Part shown: positions 16,136 through 24,704 of the stretch, piece after piece
Position numbering within the stretch: the stretch's first letter is position 1
How the letters are laid out: the number at the start of each line of letters is the position of its first letter
NCBI RefSeq assembly: GCF_900100395.1
Contig: NZ_FNFB01000013.1
Location: forward strand, 62,001-126,000
Direction: 5' to 3'
DNA from: Nonomuraea maritima
Lineage (GTDB): Bacteria; Actinomycetota; Actinomycetes; Streptosporangiales; Streptosporangiaceae
Length of the DNA: 64,000 bases
Made by a program: the position numbers and the translations under genes
Notes under the pieces: model-generated
The model's input: only the letters and a program-made list of their open reading frames with translations
The model's database searches: none
What the model was told of the DNA's origin: nothing

Positions 16136-17182
16136 TCAGTGCCCCATGGAGATGAGTTTCGATCGCAGTGATTTTAATTCCTTCGAAACGGTGACATCAG
16201 GGATGCTCATGAGCCGGTCTACAAGCGTTGCCGTCTCATCTAAGCAGGCAGGGTTGCTGATGTTCTCGATGATCCATGTATCGCCGTCAGGGTAAAACTC
16301 AGCATCCCCTCCTGTGTCGACGACTGAGATGGGGCCGACGGTCGTCTTCGTTCCGTCGTGCTCGAAGACGACGTCTACCACTCCGTACCAGGGTCGCCCC
16401 CACCCGACCGTTTCAGGCCCCATAGTGAGGGTCAGACGATCGATCTTGTTGTCCTCGACTGTAAAACTAATATCCTTCGATTTTTCGTACGGCATCTTCG
16501 GAATTTCCGACGGCATCGGAAAATCGTAATTTACGGATATCATCAGCGGCCCCCCGGTGGCATGACACACCGGCAGAAGTCCCGCCTCCCGCAGCTTTAG
16601 CGTTGCCCTGGTGATCAGAGATGGACCGGGAGCTCGGTTCTCAAAGGTGATGTCCACGTGTGGGCCATGCAGGTTTTCAAGTTTTTCACCCCCAGCCCCT
16701 TCCGATAAGTCGGTGCCGTCGATCCCTCCCTCAATGTAGGCAGCGACACGCGCGACCTTGAGATTGGGCTGCCGCGCTGCTTCTGATATACCGGTGCGCG
16801 CTTGCACTTCGCCGCTCTCTGCCTGAGAGCGCCCGGACTTCGAGGAATCATTGCTGTAGTAGATGGTGACCCCGACAGCAACAACAGTAACAACAAGCGT
16901 GAGCAGACCGATGATGTTGGACCTGTCCCTCCAACTGGAGCTTGAGTCGCGGACGGCGGACGGCATGTCGGCTGCGGGAGCTCGACTCGAAGCTGTGGAA
17001 GTAGCGGGCGACGAGTTATCCAGTGGCGCCGACGTCGTCGCCACAGGCGCAGAGGGGGATGCAGCTGGTGTGGATACCTCATGCACGTCCGGCCTCTGCA
17101 CAGACGGTAACTCTGCACTGGCTCCATCCGCCGGTGGACTTGTGCTTGCACTTTCGTCGGATCTATCTACTGGGTCTGCCAT
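16136..17182 (-). CDS. Single-pass membrane protein of unknown function in an AT-richer patch
   Basis: About 348 aa. The first 95 residues are a disordered Ser/Thr/Pro/Ala tail. One transmembrane helix follows (IIGLLTLVVTVVAVGVTIYY, about residues 90-109), then a roughly 230-residue beta-rich domain with no recognised family. ATG 17182 has AAGGA 5 bases upstream; the ATG two codons earlier does not. The gene uses many A/T-ending codons, including a TTA leucine codon (16175-16177) about 12 codons before the end, unlike its neighbours. This points to recent transfer and, if the host has bldA-type control, to late expression. Topology predicts the C-terminal domain outside. Confidence 0.65.
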   Translation of the reverse strand: MADPVDRSDESASTSPPADGASAELPSVQRPDVHEVSTPAASPSAPVATTSAPLDNSSPATSTASSRAPAADMPSAVRDSSSSWRDRSNIIGLLTLVVTVVAVGVTIYYSNDSSKSGRSQAESGEVQARTGISEAARQPNLKVARVAAYIEGGIDGTDLSEGAGGEKLENLHGPHVDITFENRAPGPSLITRATLKLREAGLLPVCHATGGPLMISVNYDFPMPSEIPKMPYEKSKDISFTVEDNKIDRLTLTMGPETVGWGRPWYGVVDVVFEHDGTKTTVGPISVVDTGGDAEFYPDGDTWIIENISNPACLDETATLVDRLMSIPDVTVSKELKSLRSKLISMGH

Positions 17183-17188
17183 CGACAT

Positions 17189-17883
17189 CCTTCGAAGATC
17201 GATAAGTCCATGTCCTCGGTGAACATGCGAACAACTTGATCATCTTCATGGTCGGGAATGGATTCGAACACCATTTGTGATGATATTCGCCCACATCCGC
17301 ATCGACGAGCTGCACATACCGAAAAGAAACATTGCCTCATACTGTGGCCACGCGCACGGCGATCTTGGCACCCTCATCCGGCTCGAAGAACACCGAAATT
17401 GGGATGACCAGATTTCCCCAGGCAACATGAGTGCAGCCCCCTCGACTCGAGGCCGGCTCGAGCGGGGGGTACAGCCTTGGCCGCAATCGCGCGGGGGAAG
17501 GCGTGGAGAGGCGTGGAGGTAGGGCTTGACAGAAAGGCAAATGGATGACCCCCAGGGCACCCACCAAGAAGCCAAGTGATACATGCGCGCCGAAGCGCAC
17601 GTACAGCATCTGGCTTGCACCAAGGCGGCCAACGCTATCGCCGCGCTCTTCAGAAAGGGGCTGCACACTACTGGCGCGAACCACTCCCGGAGCGCGGTCC
17701 CGTCGACAGAGACGGGCAGCCATCGCTACGCACGTGATCCGCGCATGACAAGCGAGCCCGACCACCACCACAGGAGTACAGCTAGACCGCTGTGACCAAG
17801 GTCGCATCGCGTTGCTCTACGAGCTGTAGTACTACTATGCATAGAAGTACTACAGCATGTAGAGCTCAGGAAGCTGCGGGGAT
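17189..17883. other. Gene-free stretch before cydA, 695 bases
   Basis: I find no credible gene. The base composition is visibly more AT-rich than the flanks up to about 17400. Short open frames on both strands are rich in Cys, Arg and Ser and lack family signs or good ribosome sites. A minus-strand frame ending near 17337 (last residues FFEPDEGAKIAVRVATV) looks slightly more protein-like and could be the decayed tail of a lost gene. The last 60 bases hold the cydA palindrome. Together with the gene at 16136 this looks like a small inserted or decayed segment. Confidence 0.45.
17824..17863. promoter_or_regulatory. Palindromic operator in front of cydA
   Basis: CTGTAGTACT (17824-17833) is the exact inverted copy of AGTACTACAG (17846-17855). 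The 12 bases between contain CTATGCATAG, itself palindromic, so 30 of 32 positions are symmetric. The right arm overlaps a second dyad, CTACA-GCA-TGTAG (17851-17863). The site ends 20 bases before the cydA ATG. TACA/TGTA half-sites are typical of BlaI/MecI/CopY-type winged-helix repressors; which protein binds here is inference. I see no Rex-type TGTGAAC-N3-TTCACA site nearby. Confidence 0.6.
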
Positions 17884-19227
17884 ATGGACGCACTTGACCT
17901 TGCGCGGTGGCAGTTCGGGGTGACCACCGTCTACCACTTTCTGTTCGTGCCCCTGACCATCGGTCTCGGGATCTTCGTGGCGGGTCTGCAGACGGCCTGG
18001 CACCGGACCGGCAAGGAGCACTACCTCAAGCTCACGAAGTTCTTCGGGAAGCTCTTCCTGATCAATTTCGCCATGGGCGTGGTCACCGGCATCGTGCAGG
18101 AGTTCCAGTTCGGGATGAACTGGAGTGAGTACTCGACCTTCGTCGGCGACGTCTTCGGCGCCCCGCTCGCCCTGGAGGCCCTGCTCGCGTTCTTCATGGA
18201 GTCGACGTTCCTCGGCCTGTGGATCTTCGGCTGGGACCGGTTGCCGAAGCGGATCCACCTCGCCTGCATCTGGGCGGCGGCCATCGGGTCCAACCTGTCG
18301 GCCACCTTCATCCTCTCCGCCAACGCCTGGATGAAGCACCCGGTCGGGTACGAGGTCGTGGACGGCAAGGCCAGGATGACCGACCTGTGGGCGGTGCTGA
18401 CGAACTCGGCGGCGCTCGCCCAGATCCCGCACGTGATCGGGGCGGCCTTCATCGTGGCCGGCGGCTTCGTCCTGGCGGTGTGCGGCTACTGGCTGCTGCG
18501 GACGGGCGCCCCGATGTGGCGCAGCGCGGCCCGCGGGGCGCTGGTGATGACGGCCGTCGCGGGCCTGGTCGTCGCGGGCACCGGCGACACCTCGGCCAGG
18601 CTCCTGTACGAGCAGCAGCCCATGAAGCTGGCCGCGGCGGAAGGGCTCCGGCACGACACCGCGGGCGCCGGCTTCAGCATCGTGCCCGGCCTCGAGATCC
18701 CCAAGCTGCTGAGCTTCCTGTCCACCCACGAGCCCGACTCCGTCGTCCAGGGCACGGACGACCTGCAGCGGCGCTTCGAGCAGCAGTTCGGCCCCGGCGA
18801 CTACCGTCCCGACGAGACGATCGTGTTCTGGTCGTTCCGTGTGATGCTGGCGTTCGGGTTGACCACCGTCGGCCTGTCGCTGCTCGGCCTGTGGCTGACC
18901 CGCCGCAGGCGGCAGTTCCCCGCCTGGCTGTCACGGGTGCTGCTGCTGGCGCTGCCGCTGCCGCTGATCGCGGTGATCGCCGGTTGGCTGCTCAGCGAGA
19001 TCGGCCGCCAGCCGTGGACGGTCGCGGGCGAGCTGCTGACGGCCTCCAGCGTCTCGCCGGGCGTCTCGCTCGCGGCGGTCGCGACCTCCCTGACGGTCTT
19101 CACGCTGCTGTACGGCGCCCTCGCGGTGGCCGAGGGCGTGCTGCTGGTCCGGCACGTCCGCGGCGGCGTCGAGGAACACACCCCCACCCCGGTCGCCGAG
19201 CGGCGCGAGCCCTCGCTGATGTACTGA
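17884..19227 (+). CDS. cydA: Cytochrome bd quinol oxidase subunit I
   Basis: Membrane subunit that oxidises quinol and reduces O2 with high affinity. 447 aa. Haem ligand His 18 lies in TTVYHFLFVPLTIG, the second His in AQIPHVIGAAFIVAGG, the axial Met in WSFRVMLAFGL, and GRQPW in LLSEIGRQPWTV. The Q-loop between the middle helices is short, as in most Gram-positive enzymes. About nine hydrophobic helices are visible. It is followed after 16 bases by cydB. No cydC/cydD maturation genes lie next to it. Expression probably depends on the palindrome just upstream. Confidence 0.95.
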   Translation: MDALDLARWQFGVTTVYHFLFVPLTIGLGIFVAGLQTAWHRTGKEHYLKLTKFFGKLFLINFAMGVVTGIVQEFQFGMNWSEYSTFVGDVFGAPLALEALLAFFMESTFLGLWIFGWDRLPKRIHLACIWAAAIGSNLSATFILSANAWMKHPVGYEVVDGKARMTDLWAVLTNSAALAQIPHVIGAAFIVAGGFVLAVCGYWLLRTGAPMWRSAARGALVMTAVAGLVVAGTGDTSARLLYEQQPMKLAAAEGLRHDTAGAGFSIVPGLEIPKLLSFLSTHEPDSVVQGTDDLQRRFEQQFGPGDYRPDETIVFWSFRVMLAFGLTTVGLSLLGLWLTRRRRQFPAWLSRVLLLALPLPLIAVIAGWLLSEIGRQPWTVAGELLTASSVSPGVSLAAVATSLTVFTLLYGALAVAEGVLLVRHVRGGVEEHTPTPVAERREPSLMY

Positions 19228-19243
19228 CCCTGAGGAGCACACA

Positions 19244-20122
19244 GTGGTCGAGTTGTGGTTCGTCATCATCGCCTTCCTCTGGACGGGTTACTTCGTTCTG
19301 GAGGGCTTCGATTTCGGCGTCGGAATGCTCGCGCCGCTGGTGAGCAGGTCGGCCGCCGAGCACCGCGCCGGCCTGCAGACCATCGGCCCGGTCTGGGACG
19401 GCAACGAGGTGTGGCTGATCACCGCGGTCGGGGCCATGTTCGCCGCGTTCCCCGCCTGGTACGCGGGCCTGTTCAGCGCGTACTACCTGCCGATGCTGCT
19501 CGTCCTGGTCGGGCTGATCGTGCGCGGCGTCGGCCTGGAGTGGCGCGGCAAGGTGGCCGGCACCTTGTGGTGCGACCTCGGCATCGCGGCCGGCAGCGCG
19601 CTGCCCGCGTTCCTGTGGGGCGCGATCTTCGCCCACCTGCTGTTCGGCAGCACGTCCGCGGCGCTGCTCGGCGGCGCGTTCACGCTGACGGTGTGCCTGC
19701 TGCACGGCGCGGTCTTCCTGGCGCTGAAGACCACGGGCCAGGTACGCCGCCGCGCCCGCGTCGCCGCGCTGGCCGCGGCCGTGGTGACCGTCCCGGTGGC
19801 GGTGGCGGCGCTGTCGGGCCTCGGCACGTTCCCGGCGCTGGCCGCGACGGGGGCGCTGGCGGCGGCCACGGCGCTGATCTGGCGGCGGCGGGAGGGCTGG
19901 GCGTTCACGGCGACCGCGGCGGCCGTCGTGCTGACCGCGCTGGCGGTGTTCCTGCAGCTGCGGGTGCGCCCCCTTCCGGGGTTGACGCTGGCCGAGGCCG
20001 CCTCGGGGGCGTACACGCTGACGGTGCTGAGCTGGATCGGGCTGGCGACGCTGCCGTTCATCCTGCTCTACCAGGGGTGGTCGTACTGGGTGTTCAGGAA
20101 GCGGGTTCAGGTGGCCGGCTGA
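19244..20122 (+). CDS. cydB: Cytochrome bd quinol oxidase subunit II
   Basis: Partner subunit of CydA, 292 aa (somewhat shorter than the 330-380 aa of many CydB). It starts VELWFVIIAFLWTGYFVLEGFDFGVGML, the classic CydB entry helix with GFDFG, followed by TIGPVWDGNEVWLITA and FPAWYAGLFSAYYLPM. Eight or so helices are seen. The GTG start at 19244 follows AGGAG. Its 3' end overlaps the convergent livF gene by 16 bases, so the two transcripts are antisense to each other there. Confidence 0.93.
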   Translation: MVELWFVIIAFLWTGYFVLEGFDFGVGMLAPLVSRSAAEHRAGLQTIGPVWDGNEVWLITAVGAMFAAFPAWYAGLFSAYYLPMLLVLVGLIVRGVGLEWRGKVAGTLWCDLGIAAGSALPAFLWGAIFAHLLFGSTSAALLGGAFTLTVCLLHGAVFLALKTTGQVRRRARVAALAAAVVTVPVAVAALSGLGTFPALAATGALAAATALIWRRREGWAFTATAAAVVLTALAVFLQLRVRPLPGLTLAEAASGAYTLTVLSWIGLATLPFILLYQGWSYWVFRKRVQVAG

Positions 20123-20877
20123 CCGCCCAGGTAGAGGCGGCCGAGCCGGGGGTCGGCCGCCAGCTCGCGCGCGGGCCCGGAGATGTGCACGCGCCCGAGG
20201 TCGAGCACGCAGCCGACGTCGGCCATCTCCAGGGCCCTGCGCGCGTTCTGCTCCACCAGCAGCACCGCGACCCCGGCCCGGCGCATGAGGTCGATCTGGT
20301 CGAAGACGACCTGCGTGTTGCGCGGGTCGAGCCCCATCGACGGCTCGTCGAGCAGCACCACCGACGGCTCCAGCATGAGCGCGCGGGCGAACTCCACCTG
20401 CTTCTGCTGCCCGCCCGACAGCAGCCCCGCCATGCTCCCCCACCGCTCGGCGACGACGGGGAACAGCTCCTTGACGACCTCGATGCGGGCGTCCAGCCGG
20501 GCCTGGTCGCGGACGGTGTAACCGCCGAGCCGCACGTTCTCCGCCACCGTCATCTCGCGGAAGACGCTGTGGCCCTGCAGCACGTGGGCCAGGCCGAGGG
20601 CGAGCAGCCGCTGCGGCGTGAGGCCGGTCACGTCGCGCCCGGCCAGCATCACCCGGCCGGAGCGGGGCGCGAGCAGGCCGCTCGCGACCTTGAGCGCGGT
20701 GGACTTGCCGGCGCCGTTCGGGCCGACCAGGCAGACCACCTCACCCGCGCGCACGGTCACGGACAGGCCGCGCAGCACCGGCGCGGCCCTGCCGTACCCG
20801 GCCACGACGCCCTCCAGGGCGAGTACCTGTTCGGCAGCGATCGGACCAGACATCGGATCAGACACCGGATCAGACAC
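20107..20877 (-). CDS. livF: ABC transporter ATP-binding protein, LivF type
   Basis: ATPase of a branched-chain amino-acid-type importer, 256 aa. Walker A is GPNGAGKST, the Q-loop segment is AHVLQGHSVF, the signature LSGGQQKQVE and Walker B VVLLDEPSMGLDP, followed by the switch region LLVEQNARRAL. The start chosen is GTG 20877, because GGAGG lies 9 bases upstream inside livG. Two further starts, GTG 20865 and ATG 20853, lie in a 12-bp in-frame repeat. It is last gene of the five-gene transporter unit. Confidence 0.9.
   Translation of the reverse strand: MSDPVSDPMSGPIAAEQVLALEGVVAGYGRAAPVLRGLSVTVRAGEVVCLVGPNGAGKSTALKVASGLLAPRSGRVMLAGRDVTGLTPQRLLALGLAHVLQGHSVFREMTVAENVRLGGYTVRDQARLDARIEVVKELFPVVAERWGSMAGLLSGGQQKQVEFARALMLEPSVVLLDEPSMGLDPRNTQVVFDQIDLMRRAGVAVLLVEQNARRALEMADVGCVLDLGRVHISGPARELAADPRLGRLYLGGQPAT
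20853..20877 (-). repeat. 12-bp in-frame repeat at the livG/livF junction
   Basis: The unit GTGTCTGATCCG occurs twice in a row and then continues as ATGTCTGGTCCG, so LivF can begin with Val-Ser-Asp-Pro copies. The livG stop TGA lies inside the first unit. Each copy supplies a possible start codon in the same frame, but only the first has a ribosome-binding site. Confidence 0.7.
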
Positions 20878-21601
20878 CGAGATACGCCTCCAGCACCCGC
20901 GGATCCTCGCGCACCACGGACGGCGGGCCCTCCGCGATGGGCGCGCCACGGTCGAAGACGATCACGTGGTCGCACATGCCCATGACCATGTCCATGTTGT
21001 GCTCGACCACGAGGAACGTGCGGCCCTCTGCGTTGAGGTCGCGGACGAGCCCCGTGATCCGGTCGATGAGCGCCGGGTTGACCCCGCCGGCGGGCTCGTC
21101 GAGCAGCACCAGGTCGGGCTCGGCCATGAGGACGGCGGCCAGCTCCAGCAGCTTCTGCTGCCCGTACGACAGGTCGCGGGCCTCGGCGTCCTCGAGGTGC
21201 TCGATGCCCATGCGGCGCAGCCAGTGGCGGGCCCGCTCGACCTCGCCCCTGTCGCGCAGCCCGGCGAGCAGCTCGCGCAGGCCGGTACGGCGCACGGCGA
21301 CGAGCATGTTCTCCAGCACGGTCAGCCGGGGGAAGACGCGGCACAGCTGGAACGTGCGCCCGATGCCGGCGTGCGCGATGCGGTGCGGCGGCTGCCGGGT
21401 GATGTCGCGGTCACGGTAGAGCACGCGCCCGGCGTCCGGCCTGATCATGCCGGTGACGATGTTGAAGAACGTGGTCTTGCCGGAGCCGTTCGGGCCGATG
21501 AGACCGTTGATCCGGCCGTCGAGCAGCTCGACCGTGGCGCCGTCGACGGCCCGCACGCCGCCGAACGCCTTGGTCAGCCCGTCCGTGCGCAGCGAGGTCA
21601 C
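20870..21601 (-). CDS. livG: ABC transporter ATP-binding protein, LivG type
   Basis: ATPase partner of LivF, 243 aa. It has Walker A GPNGSGKTTFFN, the LivG-specific GIGRTFQLCRVFPRLTVLEN segment, signature LSYGQQKLLE, Walker B LVLLDEPAGGVNP and H-loop LVVEHNMDMVM. The start overlaps the end of livM by 4 bases and the stop lies within the livF start region. It energises uptake of a branched-chain amino acid, amide or similar solute. Confidence 0.92.
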   Translation of the reverse strand: MTSLRTDGLTKAFGGVRAVDGATVELLDGRINGLIGPNGSGKTTFFNIVTGMIRPDAGRVLYRDRDITRQPPHRIAHAGIGRTFQLCRVFPRLTVLENMLVAVRRTGLRELLAGLRDRGEVERARHWLRRMGIEHLEDAEARDLSYGQQKLLELAAVLMAEPDLVLLDEPAGGVNPALIDRITGLVRDLNAEGRTFLVVEHNMDMVMGMCDHVIVFDRGAPIAEGPPSVVREDPRVLEAYLGV

Positions 21602-22587
21602 GGGGTCACCTCATGAAGGCGCTCGCCGGCGCTGCGGTCGGGGATGGACGGCCCCGCGCGCCGGCGGGTGAACCGGGCGAGGATGCCGTCCGGCATGAAC
21701 AGCACGACGAGGATCAGCACCAGGCCGGTCGCGGTCAGGTGGATCTGCGTCTCGCCGAGCGCGATGAGGAAGTACTCGCCCGCCGGGGCCACGATGAGCG
21801 CGCCGAGCAGCGGCCCGTACAGGTGCCGGACGCCGCCGAGCAGGCTCATGAGCACCATGTTCGAGCCGATGAGGATGGAGAAGACGAAGATCGGGTCGAG
21901 GCTGCCGAACCAGAGCGCGTAAAGGCCGCCGGCCAGCGCCACGAACAGCGCCGACAGGGCGAACGCCGTCACCTTGTAGGCGGCGGTGGGCACGCCCAGC
22001 GACTCGGCCTTGTCCTCGTCCTCCCTGATGGCCAGAAGGCCCGCGCCGAAGCGGGAGCGGGAGACGTACCACCAGGTCAGCAGGGCGAGCGCGAGCAGCG
22101 CGAGGAACAGGTAGAAGAACGCCATGTGCGTCTGACCCCGGTGCAGGCCGGGGAACGGCGAGGGCACCTGGAGGCCGGACGACCCGCCGGTCAGCGAGCG
22201 CCAGCCCTGCGCGACGAGGTTCGTCATCGACACGAGCGCGATCGACACGATCACGAACGACGCGCCGCGCACCCGGACGGCCGCGACGCCGACCCCGGCG
22301 GCCAGCGCCGTGACCAGCGCGGCCGAGACCGGCAGGGCCACCGCCCACGGCACGTCGAGGCGGGTGACGAGCAACCCGGTGCCGTACGCGCCCAGGCCGA
22401 AGAACGCCGAGTGGCCGAGCGAGACGTAGCCGGTGAAGCCGCCGAGCAGGTTCCAGGACGTGGCCATGGCGGCGTACATGACGGTCAGGGCGCCGGCGTA
22501 CACGAGGTAGTAGTTGGGCACCAGCCACGGGTAGCCGAGCGCCAGCGCGGCGATCAGTAACGGGAACGCCCTAGAAGCGATGCGCAA
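21598..22587 (-). CDS. livM: Branched-chain-amino-acid-type ABC permease, LivM type
   Basis: Integral membrane permease, 329 aa with 8-9 hydrophobic helices. LivM family marks are TSWNLLGGFTGYVSLGHSAFFGLGAY near the N-terminus and the cytoplasmic EAA-like loop LLAIREDEDKAESLGV that touches the ATPase. The TTG start at 22587 lies inside the end of livH (17-base overlap) with GGAGG 5 bases upstream, a clear case of coupled translation. Confidence 0.92.
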   Translation of the reverse strand: MRIASRAFPLLIAALALGYPWLVPNYYLVYAGALTVMYAAMATSWNLLGGFTGYVSLGHSAFFGLGAYGTGLLVTRLDVPWAVALPVSAALVTALAAGVGVAAVRVRGASFVIVSIALVSMTNLVAQGWRSLTGGSSGLQVPSPFPGLHRGQTHMAFFYLFLALLALALLTWWYVSRSRFGAGLLAIREDEDKAESLGVPTAAYKVTAFALSALFVALAGGLYALWFGSLDPIFVFSILIGSNMVLMSLLGGVRHLYGPLLGALIVAPAGEYFLIALGETQIHLTATGLVLILVVLFMPDGILARFTRRRAGPSIPDRSAGERLHEVTP

Positions 22588-23449
22588 GCCTGCCTCCGAA
22601 GAACCCCTGGGGGCGCACGAGCAGCGTCAGGAAGAGGAAGACGTAGAACATCATCGTGGCCCAGGTGGCGTCCACGGTTACCAGCACGACGCCCTCGACC
22701 ACGCCGAGCAGCACGGCGGCCAGCGCCGCGCCGACCACGCTGCCGAGGCCGCCGACCACGATGACGGCCATGAGCTTGCCGATCCAGACCCAGTGCGAGG
22801 CGGGGAAGAACGGCGTGATGAGCGCCAGCACCGCGCCGCCCACGGCGGCGGTGGCCAGGCCCACGCCGAACCCGTACCCGGCGACCCGCTCGGTCGGGAT
22901 GCCGACCAGGCGGGCGGCCTCGCGGTGCTGGATCGTGGCCCGCAGCGCCCGTCCGAACCGGCTCTTCACCAGCACGGCGAACAGCACCGCGAGCGTCAGC
23001 GCGGCGACCGAGAACGCGATGATCTTGTCGTACGGCAGGTGCACGCCGCCGACGGTGAGCGACCTGGTGGCGTAGTCCATGCTGACGGAACGGTAGGAGC
23101 CGGTGTAGAAGGTGCCGAGCAGGCCCTCGATGGTCAGCGCGAGCCCGAAGGTGAGCAGCACCGACATCATGGCCAGGTTGTCGGGGGCGAGCCGGGCGAC
23201 GAGCAGCCGCTGCACGGCCACGCCCAGCGCGAAGAACAGCGGCACGGTCACCGGCAGCGCCAGGAACGGGTCGACCCCGAACGCCGTGTGCGCGGTGTAG
23301 GTGAGGTAGGCGGCGAGGAACAGGAACGCCGGATGGGCCACCATGACCACCCGCATGACGCCGAAGTACAGCGACAGGCCGGAGGCGAGCAGGGCGTACA
23401 GGCCGCCGGTCAGCACGCCCAGGGCCAGCCCCTGCAGGAGGAGGGTCAC
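22571..23449 (-). CDS. livH: Branched-chain-amino-acid-type ABC permease, LivH type
   Basis: Integral membrane permease, 292 aa. It begins VTLLLQGLALGVLTGGLYALLASGLSL, the LivH hallmark, and contains the ATPase-contact loop RFGRALRATIQHREAARLVGI. Later helices include KLMAVIVVGGLGSVVGAALAAVLLG. The GTG at 23449 overlaps the stop of the binding-protein gene (GTGA). The reading frame is open far upstream, but that region is the binding-protein gene in another frame. Confidence 0.92.
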   Translation of the reverse strand: MTLLLQGLALGVLTGGLYALLASGLSLYFGVMRVVMVAHPAFLFLAAYLTYTAHTAFGVDPFLALPVTVPLFFALGVAVQRLLVARLAPDNLAMMSVLLTFGLALTIEGLLGTFYTGSYRSVSMDYATRSLTVGGVHLPYDKIIAFSVAALTLAVLFAVLVKSRFGRALRATIQHREAARLVGIPTERVAGYGFGVGLATAAVGGAVLALITPFFPASHWVWIGKLMAVIVVGGLGSVVGAALAAVLLGVVEGVVLVTVDATWATMMFYVFLFLTLLVRPQGFFGGRLAHRF

Positions 23450-24675
23450 CACGCCTGCTTCGGGTAGACGAGGCCGGTGGTCCCCGCCTGCTCGGGCAGG
23501 ACGATCTCGACCTTGCCGCCCACGTACTGCTGGATCATGTGCGCCTGCTCGGGCCTTCCCTTCTCGTCGAACGACAGCGGGCCGACGACCGTCTGGAAGG
23601 TGCCCTGCCGCAGGTGGTCGGTCAGCTTGTCCTGGCACGTCGGGCTCGGGTCGACGCACTGGACGGCGTTCACGGCGGCCTCGACGATCTGGCCGACGGT
23701 GTAGCCGTTGGCGGCGTCCTCGTGCGGTTCGCTGCCGAACATCTCGCGGTAGCGCGCCACCATCTCCTGGTTGCCGGGGAAGTCGGCGACGGCCGACCAG
23801 CCGACGGGCGAGACGATGTGCTCGGCCGCGTCCTTCACCGCGTCGGGGAACTCCGGCAGCGTCGGCCCGGTCGAGAACGCGGCGAGCTTGGGCTGGACCT
23901 TCAGCTCCTGGAGCGCGCGCACGAGGCCGACGGCGTCCTCGAACTGGGTGCCGCCCACGACCACGTCGGGCTTCGCGGCGGCGATCTTGGCGGCGATGGG
24001 GGCGAAGTCGGTGGTCTCGGGCGGGTAGACCTCGTCCACGACGGTCTTGATGCCGGCCGCGGCCAGCTTGTCGCGCAGCCCGTACGCGGTGCCCTGGGCG
24101 AACGGGTCGTCGAGGCTCGCGTACGCGGCCGTCTTCGGCCGCTGGTCGGCGGGCAGCTTGACGAGGTAGTCGGCCAGATAGTTGTAGTGGTCGTCGGCGA
24201 TGGCAGGGGCGGCGTAGAACAGGCGGGTGAAGCCCTGCTCGAACACCTCGGCCGCGGCCCCGGCGGGTTCCACGAACAGCATGTCGTACGACTCGGCGAC
24301 CTTCGCCGCGGGGATCACCAGCCGCGAGGAGAACGGCCCGAAGACCAGGTCGACCTTGTCCTGCGTGATCAGGGACTCGTAGTCGGAGCTGACCCGGTTG
24401 GGGTCGGAGGCGTCGTCGCGGAAGATCAGCTCGACCTTCCTGCCGAGCAGGCCGCCCTTGGCGTTCACCCGGTCGGCCCAGACCTGGTAGCCCTCCTGGA
24501 TGCCCTTGCCCGGCTCGGAGAAGTCGCCGGTGAGCGGGAGCGAGATGCCGATACGCACCGCGCCCTGCTGCTGCCCCGGCGACTGCGCCACGCCGGGTTC
24601 GTCGGTCTTCGCGCACGCGGTCAGTCCCAGAGCGCAGAGGGAGATGATCGCCAGGCCCTTGTGCAGTCGTGTCAT
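23446..24675 (-). CDS. Leu/Ile/Val-type substrate-binding lipoprotein
   Basis: Periplasmic-binding-protein type I, 409 aa. It has a signal peptide with lipobox LTAC (Cys 21), then VRIGISLPLTGDFSEPGKGI, GGLLGRKVELIFRDDASDP, FGPFSSRLVIP and a second lobe with VVGGTQFEDAVGLVRAL. It delivers the solute to LivHM. ATG 24675 is chosen to give a proper signal peptide; the frame upstream runs through the operator repeats. It is first gene of the transporter unit, divergent from a LacI-type regulator. The ligand could be an amino acid, amide, urea or aromatic acid. Confidence 0.9.
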   Translation of the reverse strand: MTRLHKGLAIISLCALGLTACAKTDEPGVAQSPGQQQGAVRIGISLPLTGDFSEPGKGIQEGYQVWADRVNAKGGLLGRKVELIFRDDASDPNRVSSDYESLITQDKVDLVFGPFSSRLVIPAAKVAESYDMLFVEPAGAAAEVFEQGFTRLFYAAPAIADDHYNYLADYLVKLPADQRPKTAAYASLDDPFAQGTAYGLRDKLAAAGIKTVVDEVYPPETTDFAPIAAKIAAAKPDVVVGGTQFEDAVGLVRALQELKVQPKLAAFSTGPTLPEFPDAVKDAAEHIVSPVGWSAVADFPGNQEMVARYREMFGSEPHEDAANGYTVGQIVEAAVNAVQCVDPSPTCQDKLTDHLRQGTFQTVVGPLSFDEKGRPEQAHMIQQYVGGKVEIVLPEQAGTTGLVYPKQAW

Positions 24676-24704
24676 GGAGGGGACCCCCGTCATGAGAGGC
24701 GGAG

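Noticed and set aside
17255..17285. TTCGAAT sequence on the minus strand that looks like a tRNA T-loop
   Set aside because: The flanking bases do not form the 5-bp T-stem around a 7-base loop, and no anticodon or acceptor arm is found nearby. It was not called a tRNA or attachment site.
17884..20122. Complete cydABCD operon
   Set aside because: No cydC or cydD follows; the next genes are a convergent transporter operon.
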